Shown here one piece after another: positions 51,857-61,063 of a stretch of 64,000 nt of DNA (position 1 is its first letter; the number at the start of each line of letters is the position of its first letter). The notes beneath the pieces were generated by a model. That model saw only the letters and a list, made by a program, of their open reading frames with translations, did not search any database and had not been told where the DNA came from. A program made the position numbers and the translations under genes. Source of the DNA: Pseudomonadota bacterium (GTDB taxonomy: Bacteria; Myxococcota_A; UBA9042; GCA-2863065); the NCBI GenBank assembly GCA_005776585.1, contig SXOX01000257.1:1-64000 (forward strand). The letters run 5' to 3'.

Positions 51857-52801
51857 GTGACGGAGATAGCGCCGGGCGCGGCACTGCGCAAAGACGAGCT
51901 CACGGAGCTTGCGCGCATCGATCGCCGCGTCGTCGTGCGCGACGTCCTGCTCTGGTGGCTTCAGGCCGTGGGGCTCTACCTCGCGTGCGTCGTCGTGCGG
52001 CAGTGGTGGCTCGTGCTCCCGGCCGTGGTCGTCATCGGCTGTCTCCAGAACGGGCTGAACCTCTTTGCGCACGAGGGCTCACACACCAACCTCAGCCGCG
52101 ACAAGGGAAAGAACGACCTCTGGGCCGATCTCTGCGTCGCGGGCCCGCTCGGCGTCACAGTCGACGCATGGCGGTGGCATCACCTCCGTCACCATCAGTA
52201 CCTCGGCGACCCGCGCGAGGAGATTGAGCTATCGGCCTACGCCTGCGTTCGCGGCCCCGAGCTGTGGCGGCAGCTTGCCCGGCATCTCTCGGGGTGGGTC
52301 GCGCTCGGCGTCGTATTTCGGCGGGAGCGATTTGCGCATCACGCGCGCTTTCCGGCGCCGCCGCCGCGGTCGCGCGCCGCATGGGCGGGGTTTGTGCTGA
52401 TGAACGGTGCGCTCTTCGGCGGCGCGTGGGCGCTCGGCGCGTGGTGGATGTACTTCGTGGCGTGGGTGTTTCCGCTCTTTGCGATCGCGACACTCGTGAG
52501 CAACTTCCGCACGATCGTCGAGCACCAGCCATCGTCGGGCGTCTGCGAGACCCGCGACCAGGAACCTGTCCTGGCGATGACGCGCGTGATGGAGGCCAGC
52601 TGGCTCGAGCGCTGGCTCATCTGTCCCGTCGGCTTCTATTACCACTACGAGCATCACCTCTATCCGGGGCTGCCGTACCATCGGCTCGCGGAGGTGCGCC
52701 GGCGACTCGTGGCGCGCGGCTACTACGCCGACCGGCCGATCGTCTACGCCAAGGGATATGTGCGGACCCTCTGGGCGCTACACCGCGAGCTCGCGCCCTG
52801 A
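51857..52801 (+). CDS. Membrane fatty-acid desaturase
   Basis: 314 residues, GTG start. Histidine boxes are complete: HEGSH (72-76), HHLRHHQ (about 107-113), and HYEHHLYPG (about 272-280), plus VEHQP. Together they hold the di-iron centre of integral-membrane desaturases and hydroxylases. Hydrophobic helices flank them (WLVLPAVVVIGCLQNGLNLFA; FVLMNGALFGGAWALGAWWMYFVAW). The VSNFRTIVEHQPSSG segment is also family-typical. It would insert a double bond or hydroxyl into a fatty acyl chain using oxygen and an electron donor; regiospecificity cannot be read. It is coupled to the SRPBCC gene. Confidence 0.9.
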   Translation: MTEIAPGAALRKDELTELARIDRRVVVRDVLLWWLQAVGLYLACVVVRQWWLVLPAVVVIGCLQNGLNLFAHEGSHTNLSRDKGKNDLWADLCVAGPLGVTVDAWRWHHLRHHQYLGDPREEIELSAYACVRGPELWRQLARHLSGWVALGVVFRRERFAHHARFPAPPPRSRAAWAGFVLMNGALFGGAWALGAWWMYFVAWVFPLFAIATLVSNFRTIVEHQPSSGVCETRDQEPVLAMTRVMEASWLERWLICPVGFYYHYEHHLYPGLPYHRLAEVRRRLVARGYYADRPIVYAKGYVRTLWALHRELAP

Positions 52802-52807
52802 AGGGGC

Positions 52808-54673
52808 TCAGCTTGGCCTGACGCGCTCCTGCCAGGCGCGAAACGAGAGCAGTGACCACAGCGGCTTGCGGTGATCGACGCGCCCGGAGAGGTGCTCGGT
52901 CATCACGCGCTCGACCTCACCGGGATGGAAGAGCCCGCCGCGGCGCAGGGACTCCGCGGAGAGCAGATCGCCCATCCACGCGCGCAGGGGGCCGCGGAGC
53001 CAGGCGGCCATGGGGGCGCCGAAGCCTTGCTTCTTGCGGTTGACGAGCATGTCCGGCAGGCCGCGCCGGCGGGCCAGCTGACGCAGGGCCCACTTCAACG
53101 TCAGGCCCCGCACCTTGAAGCGCCGCGGCAGCCCGGCCGCGAACGCGACGACGGCGCGGTCGAGGTAGGGCGAGCGCGACTCGAGCGCGTGGGCCATCGC
53201 GGCCCGGTCGACCTTGGCCAGCAGCGTGTCGGCGAGCAGGAGGCGCAGATAGACGCCGGTGAGCACGTCCCAGCGCGTCGGAGCGCGCGCGGTGATGGCC
53301 GCGACGTGCCGCCGCGCCTGGTCGAGCGGGTCGAGCCCGCGCGTCGTCGCGAGGAGCTCCGGAGAGAGCAGCGCCGTCTGCTGCGCCGGAGCGACGCTTG
53401 CGAGCCAGACGACGTGGCGCAGCGCCGGCGGAAACCGCAGCCCCCGAACGAAGGCGCGGGCCGCAAAGTCGAGGCCAATCGGTCCGCGGGTCGGAGGCAG
53501 CAGTGCGGCGAGCCGGCCCAGGAGCGGAGCCGACCTGGCGAGGTGCAGCGCGTCGAGGGCGTGGGCCGCGCGCTCGGCATGAAACGTGGGATACCCCAGG
53601 AACAGCTCGTCGCCGCCGTCTCCCGTGAGGACGACGGGGACGTGCTGCCGGGCGAAGCGCGCAAGCAGCCAGGTCGAGACGACCGTGTCGTCGGCGATGG
53701 GCTCGTCGATCGCCGCCAGGACCTCCGGGACACATGACGTGGCCTCGGCGTCGCTGACGGTGAGCACGTGATGCGCGGTCCCGGCCGTCTGCGCCGCGAT
53801 TGCCGCGGGGCCTCGCTCATCGAAAGGCGCGTGCTCCCAGCCGAGCGTGAACGCGTGCATGGGCTGCTCGGCGCGAGCGATGAGCGCGAGCAGCGACGAG
53901 TCGATGCCTCCCGAGAGCAGGACACCGCACGGGACCTCGGCGGGCAGGCGCTTTCGGGTCGCGGCGACGAGGTGCGCGTCGAGCGCGTCGAGGACCTCGG
54001 TGTCCGTGCGCAGCGGCTGGCGCTCGTACAACATCGTCCAATAGGCGGCGCGGCGCGTCGTCCCGGCCTCCCAGGTCAGGCGCTCCCCCGGCTCGAGCTT
54101 GGTCACGCCCTGGAGCAGACAGCCTGGCGACGGGACGGCGTCATGTACGAGATAGCGACGGAGCGCGCCGGGGTCCAGGCGCCGTTCGATGTGGGGGTGC
54201 ACGAGCAGCGCGGTCAGCTCGCTGGCGAAGGCGAGCCCTCGGTGGACCTGAGCCACATACAGCGGCCGCTTGCCCATCGGGTCCCGGGCGAGCACGAGGC
54301 GCTGCCGCGCGAGGTCCCAGACAGCGAGCGCGAACATGCCGTCGAGGGCACGCATCCAGTCGTCGTCGTAAGGGTCATAGAGCTGGGTCAGCAGCTCCGT
54401 GTCGCAGCCGGTCTCGAGGGTGACGCCGCGCTCGGCGGCCAACTCCCGAAAGTCGTAGAGCTGCCCGTTCAGCAGCGCGACCACCGAGCCGCGTCGCAAC
54501 GGCTGGGCGCCGTGGGCGAGACCGGTGATGGCGAGTCGCCGCGCGGCGAGCACCGCGTGCGGATGCTCCACGAGCCCATCGCCATCGGGTCCGCGGTGGG
54601 CGACCGCGGCAGACATCCGCGCCACGACGGCCGCGTCGACGCCCTCCCCGACCCAGCCGACGATGCCACACAC
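52808..54673 (-). CDS. asnB: Glutamine-hydrolysing asparagine synthetase
   Basis: 621 residues, GTG start followed at once by the nucleophile Cys of MCGIVGW. The glutaminase domain has AHRGPDGDGL, RLAITGL and LNGQLYDFRELA. The synthetase domain has the PP-loop GVLLSGGIDSSLLAL, HVLTVSDAEA, VVLTGDGGDELFLGYPTF, and a C-terminal RSPYLDRAVVAFA with KKQGFGAP. All are expected for AsnB, which makes Asn from Asp, Gln and ATP. Relatives also amidate cell-surface or secondary metabolites. Its place after a GT39-like and a radical SAM gene on the same strand leaves that option open. TACCGT lies 7 bases before the start. Confidence 0.92.
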   Translation of the reverse strand: MCGIVGWVGEGVDAAVVARMSAAVAHRGPDGDGLVEHPHAVLAARRLAITGLAHGAQPLRRGSVVALLNGQLYDFRELAAERGVTLETGCDTELLTQLYDPYDDDWMRALDGMFALAVWDLARQRLVLARDPMGKRPLYVAQVHRGLAFASELTALLVHPHIERRLDPGALRRYLVHDAVPSPGCLLQGVTKLEPGERLTWEAGTTRRAAYWTMLYERQPLRTDTEVLDALDAHLVAATRKRLPAEVPCGVLLSGGIDSSLLALIARAEQPMHAFTLGWEHAPFDERGPAAIAAQTAGTAHHVLTVSDAEATSCVPEVLAAIDEPIADDTVVSTWLLARFARQHVPVVLTGDGGDELFLGYPTFHAERAAHALDALHLARSAPLLGRLAALLPPTRGPIGLDFAARAFVRGLRFPPALRHVVWLASVAPAQQTALLSPELLATTRGLDPLDQARRHVAAITARAPTRWDVLTGVYLRLLLADTLLAKVDRAAMAHALESRSPYLDRAVVAFAAGLPRRFKVRGLTLKWALRQLARRRGLPDMLVNRKKQGFGAPMAAWLRGPLRAWMGDLLSAESLRRGGLFHPGEVERVMTEHLSGRVDHRKPLWSLLSFRAWQERVRPS

Positions 54674-54680
54674 GCCCCCG

Positions 54681-54686
54681 ACGGTA
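54681..54686 (-). promoter_or_regulatory. Candidate leaderless -10 of asnB
   Basis: Minus strand TGCTACCGT context, hexamer TACCGT, 7 bases before GTG 54673. No clear -35. Confidence 0.3.
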
Positions 54687-54697
54687 GCATGGGCGCG

Positions 54698-56287
54698 TCA
54701 GCGGAGCATCGACGGCGTCGAGGACGGATGGCGGTACTCGAAGACGGCGCCGAGGACCGCGCCGTCGCGCCGGACCTCATGGACGAGCCGGTAGTCGCCG
54801 GGCCGGTCGGCGATGGCCCCCCGCGCGGACTCCAGGACGCGGCCCTGGTTCACGATGACGATGTAGTGTGACGTCGGGGGGCAACGCGTCGGGCTCGCGG
54901 CGTGCTCGACGCCCCAACCGGGGAGGTAGACCGCCAACACGTTCTCCGGCGCGCCGACGATGCAGGCGGTGGCCGGCGCGGTCGCGTTGTCGGCCGTCAC
55001 GAGCGCGCTCTCGCGAATGCTCAGCGCCCAGTAGTCGAGAGTGAAGCGCCCCGAGGCGCCGGCGAGGCCGCCGGTCAGGGTGTTGAACCAAACGCTCTGG
55101 TACGGATGAAGGCGGATGTCGTCCAAGACGAGCGAGCCGAGCGTGAGCGCGAGCGCGGTGAGCGGCAAGACGCGGACGCGTCCGGACAGGCGATTGGCGA
55201 GCCAGGAGAGGCCCATGACCGCCACGATGCACAACGGCGGCAGAACGAACAGCACATGTCGCACACCATCGTAGAGTGGCGTCCGCGACGCGATGACGAA
55301 CGCGAGTGGGAACAGAGCACCAAGCACGATCGCGACGCTGGCCGGCGCTTGGCTCGGAGACCGGAGGAGGCGCCAGGCCAAGGGCAGACCGAACGAGAGC
55401 GTGCCCAGGACGAGCAGCGGCGTCGTGACCGCGAGCCAGGCCGGCAGATAGACCCGCGGCAGGTCCGAGGCCGGCATCTCGACGCCCAGTGTGAGGGTCG
55501 AGCCCGTCCAGGGAAACTCGGCGTTGGCGCCGAGCAGGCGCACGAGCCCAGCGATGGGCTGGACGAGCAGATAGGGGTAGCTGACGTAGACGACGACGAG
55601 GGCCAGGGCGCCGCTCAGCACCAGTCCGCGCAGGCGCACGCCCCACTGGCCGTCACGCCAGGCGACCGTCGCGAGGGTCGCCAGCAGGACGGGCGCAATG
55701 ATGAGGCCGCCGAGCCGGAGCGCGAGCAGGGCGCCGAGCGCAAGGCCCAACGCCAGCCCGGTCCGTCGCACGGGCGCCAGCGCGTAGGCCACCGACGCGT
55801 CGAGGACGAAGACCCACGCGACAGCAAAGGGCAGGTCCTTGAAGTTCGTGAACGCGTTGCCCACGTAGCGCGGGGAGAGCACGGCGAGGAGTGCTGCGCC
55901 CAAGGCCCATGGCGGGCTGAGCACGCGCTTGGCGAGGCGATAGACGCCGAGGAAGCCCGCGACCCCGATGAGTGCGGTGAGCAGATGAAAGACCGCGACG
56001 CGATCGACCTCGCCGGTGACCGCGCGCAGCGCCCGAATGACGGCATGGTAGACGAGACGAATGAGGGGGCTGTGCCCCTCGTTGTAGAGCGCGAGCTCGG
56101 GGTCGAGCCCTTCGGCCCAGAACCGCCAGGTCGTGTAGCCGCCCATCACGCCATCAAGCTCGATCGACTCGTCCCACGAGAGCCCGAAGTCGCCGTGGAC
56201 GATCGTCACGAGGAGCACCATCGCGCCTGCGAGCACGTGCGCGGCGCGATCGCAGCGCGTCAGCCACGGCGTTGGGGCGACCTCCAC
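54698..56287 (-). CDS. GT39-like (PMT/ArnT superfamily) membrane glycosyltransferase
   Basis: 529 residues with about ten hydrophobic helices. The acidic pair in the first loop (FGLSWDESIELDG) is where PMT/ArnT-type enzymes hold their catalytic acids. FTNFKDLPFAVAWVFVLD and GVYRLAKRVLSP are typical of the bacterial branch. A periplasmic C-terminal domain with a Cys pair (ATACIVG, SPTRC) follows. These enzymes move a sugar from a polyprenyl phosphate to a protein, lipid A or another acceptor. Acceptor and sugar cannot be read. A strong promoter TTGACC-18-TAGCCT ends 6 bases before the GTG start. asnB is 24 bases downstream. Confidence 0.87.
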   Translation of the reverse strand: MEVAPTPWLTRCDRAAHVLAGAMVLLVTIVHGDFGLSWDESIELDGVMGGYTTWRFWAEGLDPELALYNEGHSPLIRLVYHAVIRALRAVTGEVDRVAVFHLLTALIGVAGFLGVYRLAKRVLSPPWALGAALLAVLSPRYVGNAFTNFKDLPFAVAWVFVLDASVAYALAPVRRTGLALGLALGALLALRLGGLIIAPVLLATLATVAWRDGQWGVRLRGLVLSGALALVVVYVSYPYLLVQPIAGLVRLLGANAEFPWTGSTLTLGVEMPASDLPRVYLPAWLAVTTPLLVLGTLSFGLPLAWRLLRSPSQAPASVAIVLGALFPLAFVIASRTPLYDGVRHVLFVLPPLCIVAVMGLSWLANRLSGRVRVLPLTALALTLGSLVLDDIRLHPYQSVWFNTLTGGLAGASGRFTLDYWALSIRESALVTADNATAPATACIVGAPENVLAVYLPGWGVEHAASPTRCPPTSHYIVIVNQGRVLESARGAIADRPGDYRLVHEVRRDGAVLGAVFEYRHPSSTPSMLR

Positions 56288-56293
56288 GCGGCG

Positions 56294-56323
56294 AGGCTAC
56301 GCGTCGGCGGGGCGGAGGGTCAA
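56294..56323 (-). promoter_or_regulatory. Candidate leaderless promoter of the GT39-like gene
   Basis: Minus strand TTGACC (56318-56323), 18-bp spacer, TAGCCT (56294-56299), 6 bases before GTG 56287. Confidence 0.5.
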
Positions 56324-56338
56324 ACCAGCCCGGGCGCG

Positions 56339-57811
56339 TCAGACCTCGAGCAGCAGGTTGCGCAGGTTGCGCGAGACGAGCTCGTAGGCGCCGATGGCGT
56401 TGGCCTTGAGCTCATAGCCCGACCGAATGCGCGTGAGCTGCCGCCACAAGAAGCGGGGCCGGAGATAAAAACGGCGGTTGGCGCGGATGACCATCCGCTT
56501 GAGCTCCTCGCGGCTGACGTTGGGCAGCTCGATGATGGGCAATCCGCCGGCGGACGCCGTCTTGAAGCCGTCCCAGAACGTGGGATCGTGCTCACGTCCA
56601 TGCAGCGCAGGGAAGTCCTTCCACACCTCGGTGCCCGGGAACGGCACGAGCACGTTGAAGAACGCCACATCCGGATCGAGCTCGATGGCGAACTCGATGG
56701 TGCGCTCCATGGTGTCCGGCGTATCGGTCGGAAAGCCGAAGATGAAGCCGGCGCTGGTCTTGATGCCCAACTCGCGGCACTTCTTGAAGGTCGTGCGAGC
56801 GAGGTTGAGCGTCGTGCCCTTCTTGATGCTCTTGAGCACGTCGGGATCGCCCGTCTCGACGCCCAGGTTGATGTGGATGCAGCCCGCCTCGCGCATGAGC
56901 TCCATGAGCTCCGTGTCGCGGCCGCAGTTGACCCGTGCGAAGCAGAACCACTGCAGGTCGAGCCGCTCGCGGATGAGCGCGCGACAGATGGCCTTGGCGC
57001 GGTCGCGGTTCATGGTGAACGTGTCGTCGTTGAAGACGAGCTGCTCGACGCCGTAGCGCTCCTTGAGCAGCCGAACCTCGCGCATCACGTATTCGGTCGA
57101 GTGCTCCCGAAAGCGATAGCCCATGGTCAGAAACGACTCGCAGAAGGTGCAGCGGGCCGGGCACCCGCGGCTCGAGATGAGGTTGGCGACGCGGCTCGAG
57201 ACCCCGATGTGGCCCGTCGCGCGATAGAGATCCATGTCGAGGCTCTCGCGGTCGGGGAACGGAAGGGCGTCGACGTCGTCGAACAGCGGCCGAGGCAGCG
57301 TCTTGCGCACGGTCGCTCCGTCGCGAAAACAGAGGCCGCGAACGGCCCCGAGCTCGCCTGACGCACCGGAGAGCGTGCGGGACGTGTGGCTGCCGCGCTC
57401 GACCAGCGTCGCGAGTTCGGTCATCGTGACCTCGCCCTCGCCGACCACGGTCACGTCGAGCTGCGGGTTGTGCTCCAGCACCTTCTCGGGGAACGTCGAG
57501 GCGTGCACGCCGCCGTAGACGATCACGGCGTCGCTCACGCGCCGAATCGCGGTCGCCATGCGCATCGCTCGCGAGAAGCTCGGAGTCGCCGAGCTCAGGC
57601 CGATGAGCTTGGGCTTTTCGTTAGCGATTCGGTCGAGCATGACCTCGTCGGAGAGGCCCTGGATCTCGGGGTCGTAGAGGCTGACGTCGTGCCCCTGTGA
57701 CTTCATGTACGCTGAAATATAGCCGACGCCGAGCGGATAGTAGCGCGCGGCCGTCTGATGATGCTGCTCAAAGACCTGGAGGTAAGGCACCTTGATGAGC
57801 ATCGTCGACAT
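56339..57811 (-). CDS. B12-binding-domain radical SAM protein
   Basis: 490 residues from ATG 57811 with AAGGAG ten bases upstream. Residues 1-130 form a cobalamin-binding-like Rossmann domain (YPLGVGYISAYMKSQGHDVSLYDPEIQGLSDEV, then AVIVYGGVHASTFPEKV and VVGEGEVTMTELA). The radical SAM core has the [4Fe-4S] motif SRGCPARCTFCES near residues 215-225 (CxxxCxxC). It continues with QLVFNDDTFTMNRDRAKAICRALI, HINLGVETGDPDVLKSIKKG and TSAGFIFGFPTDTPDTMERTI. This is the B12-dependent class that includes P-methylases and hopanoid- or carotenoid-modifying enzymes. Substrate unknown. It sits upstream of the GT39-like and asnB genes. Confidence 0.92.
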   Translation of the reverse strand: MSTMLIKVPYLQVFEQHHQTAARYYPLGVGYISAYMKSQGHDVSLYDPEIQGLSDEVMLDRIANEKPKLIGLSSATPSFSRAMRMATAIRRVSDAVIVYGGVHASTFPEKVLEHNPQLDVTVVGEGEVTMTELATLVERGSHTSRTLSGASGELGAVRGLCFRDGATVRKTLPRPLFDDVDALPFPDRESLDMDLYRATGHIGVSSRVANLISSRGCPARCTFCESFLTMGYRFREHSTEYVMREVRLLKERYGVEQLVFNDDTFTMNRDRAKAICRALIRERLDLQWFCFARVNCGRDTELMELMREAGCIHINLGVETGDPDVLKSIKKGTTLNLARTTFKKCRELGIKTSAGFIFGFPTDTPDTMERTIEFAIELDPDVAFFNVLVPFPGTEVWKDFPALHGREHDPTFWDGFKTASAGGLPIIELPNVSREELKRMVIRANRRFYLRPRFLWRQLTRIRSGYELKANAIGAYELVSRNLRNLLLEV

Positions 57812-57855
57812 GGGCACTCCTTCCGCGAGCGGGGCCAGCGGTGCCAGTGGGGGTC

Positions 57856-57861
57856 ATGCTA
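57856..57861 (-). promoter_or_regulatory. Candidate extended -10 of the radical SAM gene
   Basis: Minus strand TGTGCTAGCAT, hexamer TAGCAT with TGn extension, 44 bases before ATG 57811. Confidence 0.35.
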
Positions 57862-59856
57862 GCACAGAGGGACCCGACGATGGCGCTGCCACTGCACTGG
57901 TCGCCGTGTTGCCCGCGGCAGTGGTCGCAGCGTTGGCCGCAGGAACAGCAGAACGAGCGCGAGGATCATCAGGGCGCTCCCTCGGGGACGGCTCGGCTGG
58001 CATCCGCCGCTGTCCGAGGTCGTCGCCGCAACGGGCGCGGGCTCGGCAACGGCAGGCTCCGCAGCGACTGGCTCCGCCGTGGGTGCCAGCTCGGCCACGA
58101 CCGACGGCTCTGCCACGGGTTCCGGCGCGGGCTCGGCCGCGTTGCCTGCATCCGGTGCCGGCGGCGGCGTGCGATCGCGTGCGTGAGCCGAGCGCGCGAT
58201 GGCCCCCGGTGTGCGCATCGGCAGCCAGCGCAGCATCCAATAGGCGGCGTTGAGATCCGCGCCCGGGTTGAGCCCGAGGCCATCGCCGCCACCGTTGACC
58301 TCGAACGGATCGCTCCGCGCGTCGAAGTTGGACGGCGGACGCAGCGACGGCGGGACCGGCTTGGTCGCGATGGGGCGCTTGCCTCGGTTGAGCTCCTTGT
58401 GCAGCACGATCGTGGTCTTCCCGTCGATGGCGAGGCAGGAGCCCGCGGCCAGCTCAGCGGCGTCGCAGTTCTCGCGCGCGGCGTCGGTGTAGGGGTCGAG
58501 CGTCGCGTCGAGCAGTTGCGCCGCGGTGCGGTCGGCGCGCGTGACGTCGGTGCCCTCGGTGGTGACGAACGCGTGAAACGCGTCGAAGTAGGGCTGGTCG
58601 ATCTGGCCTGCGGCCTGCGCCACGCCGGGCGGCGCCCACCAGCGCGTCTCCATGAACTGGCGCATCGGAGCAGCGACCGCGTCGTCCCGCTCGAACCAGA
58701 GGTTGAGGAACAGCGCGATGGCCATCATGTTCACGTTGGAGAAGTTGGTTTGGGTCCCCACGTACACGTAGTCCAGCGCGGCCGTGTCCCCGGGCTTTGG
58801 CAGCAGCGCGTGGTAGTTGCGCTTGCCGAGCAGCTCCTCATAGAGGAACGTGCCGGCCTCCGGGTCCCCGCTCACGTGATAGAGGCCCTTGACGATGCCC
58901 AGCGCCATGACGAGGTTGAAGACGTTCTTGACCTCGGAGTCGGGCGCAAGCCACAGGCCGTCGATGCCCAGCGGGTGAAGATCGTGGTGCTGCGTGGGCC
59001 GGCCGTCGGCGTCCATGATGACCAGGTCGTACTCGTAGGTCTCGCCATCGACCGCCACGAACGCGTGCTTCTCGCGCAGCATGGCGCCAACGGCGCGCGC
59101 GTCCTCCCGCAGCGTCGTCAGGAGCTTGGGCTCCACGGCCGGGTCGTCGACCAAGGCGTCGTAGAGGGTGGCCACCGCGAGCACCCAACCGACGATCTGA
59201 TCTTTGGAGCACGAGTCCTGCCAGATCCACATCCCGGGCGGGAGCGCGCCCTTGGAGTTGTCGGCCCGGTCGGCGCCGTTGTTCTTGGGCTCGGGCAAGG
59301 GCTTGCCGTCGGGGCCAAAGAGCGGGAGCAGCGTCGGCGTCGTGCCCGGGACTGGCGTGCCGTCGTCGAGCTTCAGGCGCTGGATGCCGCGCGCGAGACG
59401 CCCCGGGACACCGGTGATGGCGACCGCGACGTGAAACGCCTCCGCCGCGCGCACGGCGTCCGCGCGCGCCGCACTCAGCACGTCTGCCGCGGCGCCTTCG
59501 GCCCGAAGCGCGAGGAGCCGAAACGCAGTGCCGATGGCCGCACCGGCGCCGCGCAGGCCGATGCCGGACGCGCCCTCGTAGCTCGCGACGACGGAGAAGG
59601 GCTTCAGGCTCGCAGTGGTGCCGATGGCGTAGGCGCGGAGCGCGTCGATGGCGGCCAGGTCCGTGGCGCGCGCGCTCAGGCTCAGGCCGAACGGCGCGGC
59701 ATGGACTCCGTAGGTCAGGCGCGTCTGCGCCGCCATCTTGATGTGCAGCGCAGGCCGGGCTGCCGGATCGAACACGGTCACGGCGGTGGCAGGATTGGCG
59801 AGGGTCACGGTCGAGACCGCGCTCACAGCCGCGGTCAGCCATCTCGGTACGATCAT
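57859..59856 (-). CDS. Secreted MYXO-CTERM-like protein of unknown function
   Basis: 665 residues from ATG 59856, chosen for GGGAGG eight bases upstream. The signal peptide ends about residue 25 (LANPATA). The long middle region (30-560) is mainly helical with many conserved-looking aromatic positions: LGIDGLWLAPDSEVKNVFNLVMALGIVKGLYH, FSNVNMMAIALFLNLWFERDD, and MWIWQDSCSKDQIVGWVLAVATLYDALV. This suggests an alpha-helical toroid fold. A Pro/Ala/Glu linker with repeated AEPxxEP (575-630) leads to SDSGGC, a hydrophobic helix (ALMILALVLLFL) and an Arg-rich end, which is MYXO-CTERM-like. The tail runs about 20 residues past the usual end. Last gene of the DUF4331 operon. Confidence 0.75.
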   Translation of the reverse strand: MIVPRWLTAAVSAVSTVTLANPATAVTVFDPAARPALHIKMAAQTRLTYGVHAAPFGLSLSARATDLAAIDALRAYAIGTTASLKPFSVVASYEGASGIGLRGAGAAIGTAFRLLALRAEGAAADVLSAARADAVRAAEAFHVAVAITGVPGRLARGIQRLKLDDGTPVPGTTPTLLPLFGPDGKPLPEPKNNGADRADNSKGALPPGMWIWQDSCSKDQIVGWVLAVATLYDALVDDPAVEPKLLTTLREDARAVGAMLREKHAFVAVDGETYEYDLVIMDADGRPTQHHDLHPLGIDGLWLAPDSEVKNVFNLVMALGIVKGLYHVSGDPEAGTFLYEELLGKRNYHALLPKPGDTAALDYVYVGTQTNFSNVNMMAIALFLNLWFERDDAVAAPMRQFMETRWWAPPGVAQAAGQIDQPYFDAFHAFVTTEGTDVTRADRTAAQLLDATLDPYTDAARENCDAAELAAGSCLAIDGKTTIVLHKELNRGKRPIATKPVPPSLRPPSNFDARSDPFEVNGGGDGLGLNPGADLNAAYWMLRWLPMRTPGAIARSAHARDRTPPPAPDAGNAAEPAPEPVAEPSVVAELAPTAEPVAAEPAVAEPAPVAATTSDSGGCQPSRPRGSALMILALVLLFLRPTLRPLPRATRRPVQWQRHRRVPLC

Positions 59857-59884
59857 CGGTCCTCCCGGAAGCAGGCGCGCCTCC

Positions 59885-59890
59885 ACCGTA
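59885..59890 (-). promoter_or_regulatory. Candidate extended -10 inside the operon
   Basis: Minus strand TGCTACGGT, 28 bases before ATG 59856, just before the end of the TPR gene. It might drive the last gene separately. Confidence 0.3.
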
Positions 59891-59902
59891 GCACGAACCG
59901 GG

Positions 59903-61060
59903 TCACGGACTCGGCCCGCCGTCGGCTCGGGGGCAGCTCGCGTGCAACGTGCGTAGCGCCTCGGATGCAAACGGGCGCGCCGCGCCGACGCCGAGGATGA
60001 TGCAGGCCTCCTTGGCGGAGCCGGCGGTGAGACCGGACAGCCCGGCGAGCTGAAAGGCCTGATCGGTGCCGCGCAGCGCGAGGTTCTGGAGCGCGAGCTG
60101 ATACGCCTTGCGTGCGTCGGGTCCTTCGTCGAGCCGCAGCTGCGCGACGTGCTCGGCGAAGGCCTCCGGAAACCGTTCCAGGAGCGCCGCGTAGCCGAGC
60201 TGGGCCTGCGCGTGGAGCGGCGCGGCCTCCGCGACTCGGCCGTCTCGCCGGAGAAGCTGGGCGAGCAGCAGCGGGACCTCGGGGTCGTCGGACGTCGCGA
60301 GCAGCGGCCTCAGCAGGGCGATGCCCTCAGCGAGACGACACACACGCGCCAGATGGAGGACGGCGTGCGTGTAGACCGGCAGGCGCGCGATGGCGTCGCG
60401 ATAGAATCGCTCGGCACGCGCGGACTCACCGGCGCGCGCCCACATGGCGCCCTCTTGCACGAGGAGCCAGACGATGGGGAAGGGCGAGACGTCTCGAAAG
60501 CGGCGCGCGGCCTCGGCGAAGCGCGCGTGGGCCGCGTCCCAGAGGCCCATGTCGGCCAGGACCGCGGCCTCGGCACCAAGAGTGGCCGTGGTCGGGCTGG
60601 CCGCCACGTCGAGGCGTCGCAGCGCGAGCGCGGAGTCCAGCTCTCCGAGGGCCTGCAGGACGCTCGCGCGTTGTGGTCGCGTCTCACGCTGGCCTGCGCC
60701 GAGCTGCTCGGCCTCGTCCAGCGCCACGAGCGCTGCCGCAAAGCGATGAAGCGCCGAGCGCGTTCGGGCGCGCAGAAGCCACACGGCCCTGGTCGGTGGC
60801 AGTGCCTCCGCCAGCTCGGAGGCGTGAGCGAGATCAGCCACACGGCCGAGAAACGCGCCTCGGGTCAGGAGGAGCTCGATCCGAGTGGCTGGCGCCTCCA
60901 CTGCGCGGCCCCCGACGGCACGCAGCTGGCCCTCGAGGTTGGCGACCGCAATGGGGCCCGCGGTAGTCGGGACATTCTGAGGAGGAGAGAGCTCGGCAGA
61001 GGACTCGGCGGAGGCCACGATCAGGGCGACCACGGTCGCGGCGCGTGACCTCCAGCGCAA
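59903..61060 (-). CDS. TPR-repeat protein in DUF4331 operon
   Basis: 385 residues with a signal peptide-like start (RAATVVALIVASAESSAE, no lipobox). The body is a run of TPR-type helical hairpins: LAHASELAEALPPTRAVWLLRARTRSALHRFAAALVALDEAEQL, VLQALGELDSALALRRLDVA, WDAAHARFAEAARRF, ARAERFYRDAIARLPVYTHAVLHLARVCRLAEGIALL, and so on. Near the C-terminus RLDEGPDARKAYQLALQNLALRGTDQAFQLAG continues the pattern. TPRs mediate protein contacts, so it may hold the two DUF4331 pieces or the MYXO-CTERM protein. It follows 3 bases after the lipoprotein gene upstream. Confidence 0.82.
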   Translation of the reverse strand: MRWRSRAATVVALIVASAESSAELSPPQNVPTTAGPIAVANLEGQLRAVGGRAVEAPATRIELLLTRGAFLGRVADLAHASELAEALPPTRAVWLLRARTRSALHRFAAALVALDEAEQLGAGQRETRPQRASVLQALGELDSALALRRLDVAASPTTATLGAEAAVLADMGLWDAAHARFAEAARRFRDVSPFPIVWLLVQEGAMWARAGESARAERFYRDAIARLPVYTHAVLHLARVCRLAEGIALLRPLLATSDDPEVPLLLAQLLRRDGRVAEAAPLHAQAQLGYAALLERFPEAFAEHVAQLRLDEGPDARKAYQLALQNLALRGTDQAFQLAGLSGLTAGSAKEACIILGVGAARPFASEALRTLHASCPRADGGPSP

Positions 61061-61063
61061 GGG

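Noticed and set aside
54902-57361. An 819-codon plus-strand frame over the GT39-like and radical SAM genes
   Set aside because: It spans two well-supported genes on the other strand and has Glu/Arg/Gly-rich antisense composition.
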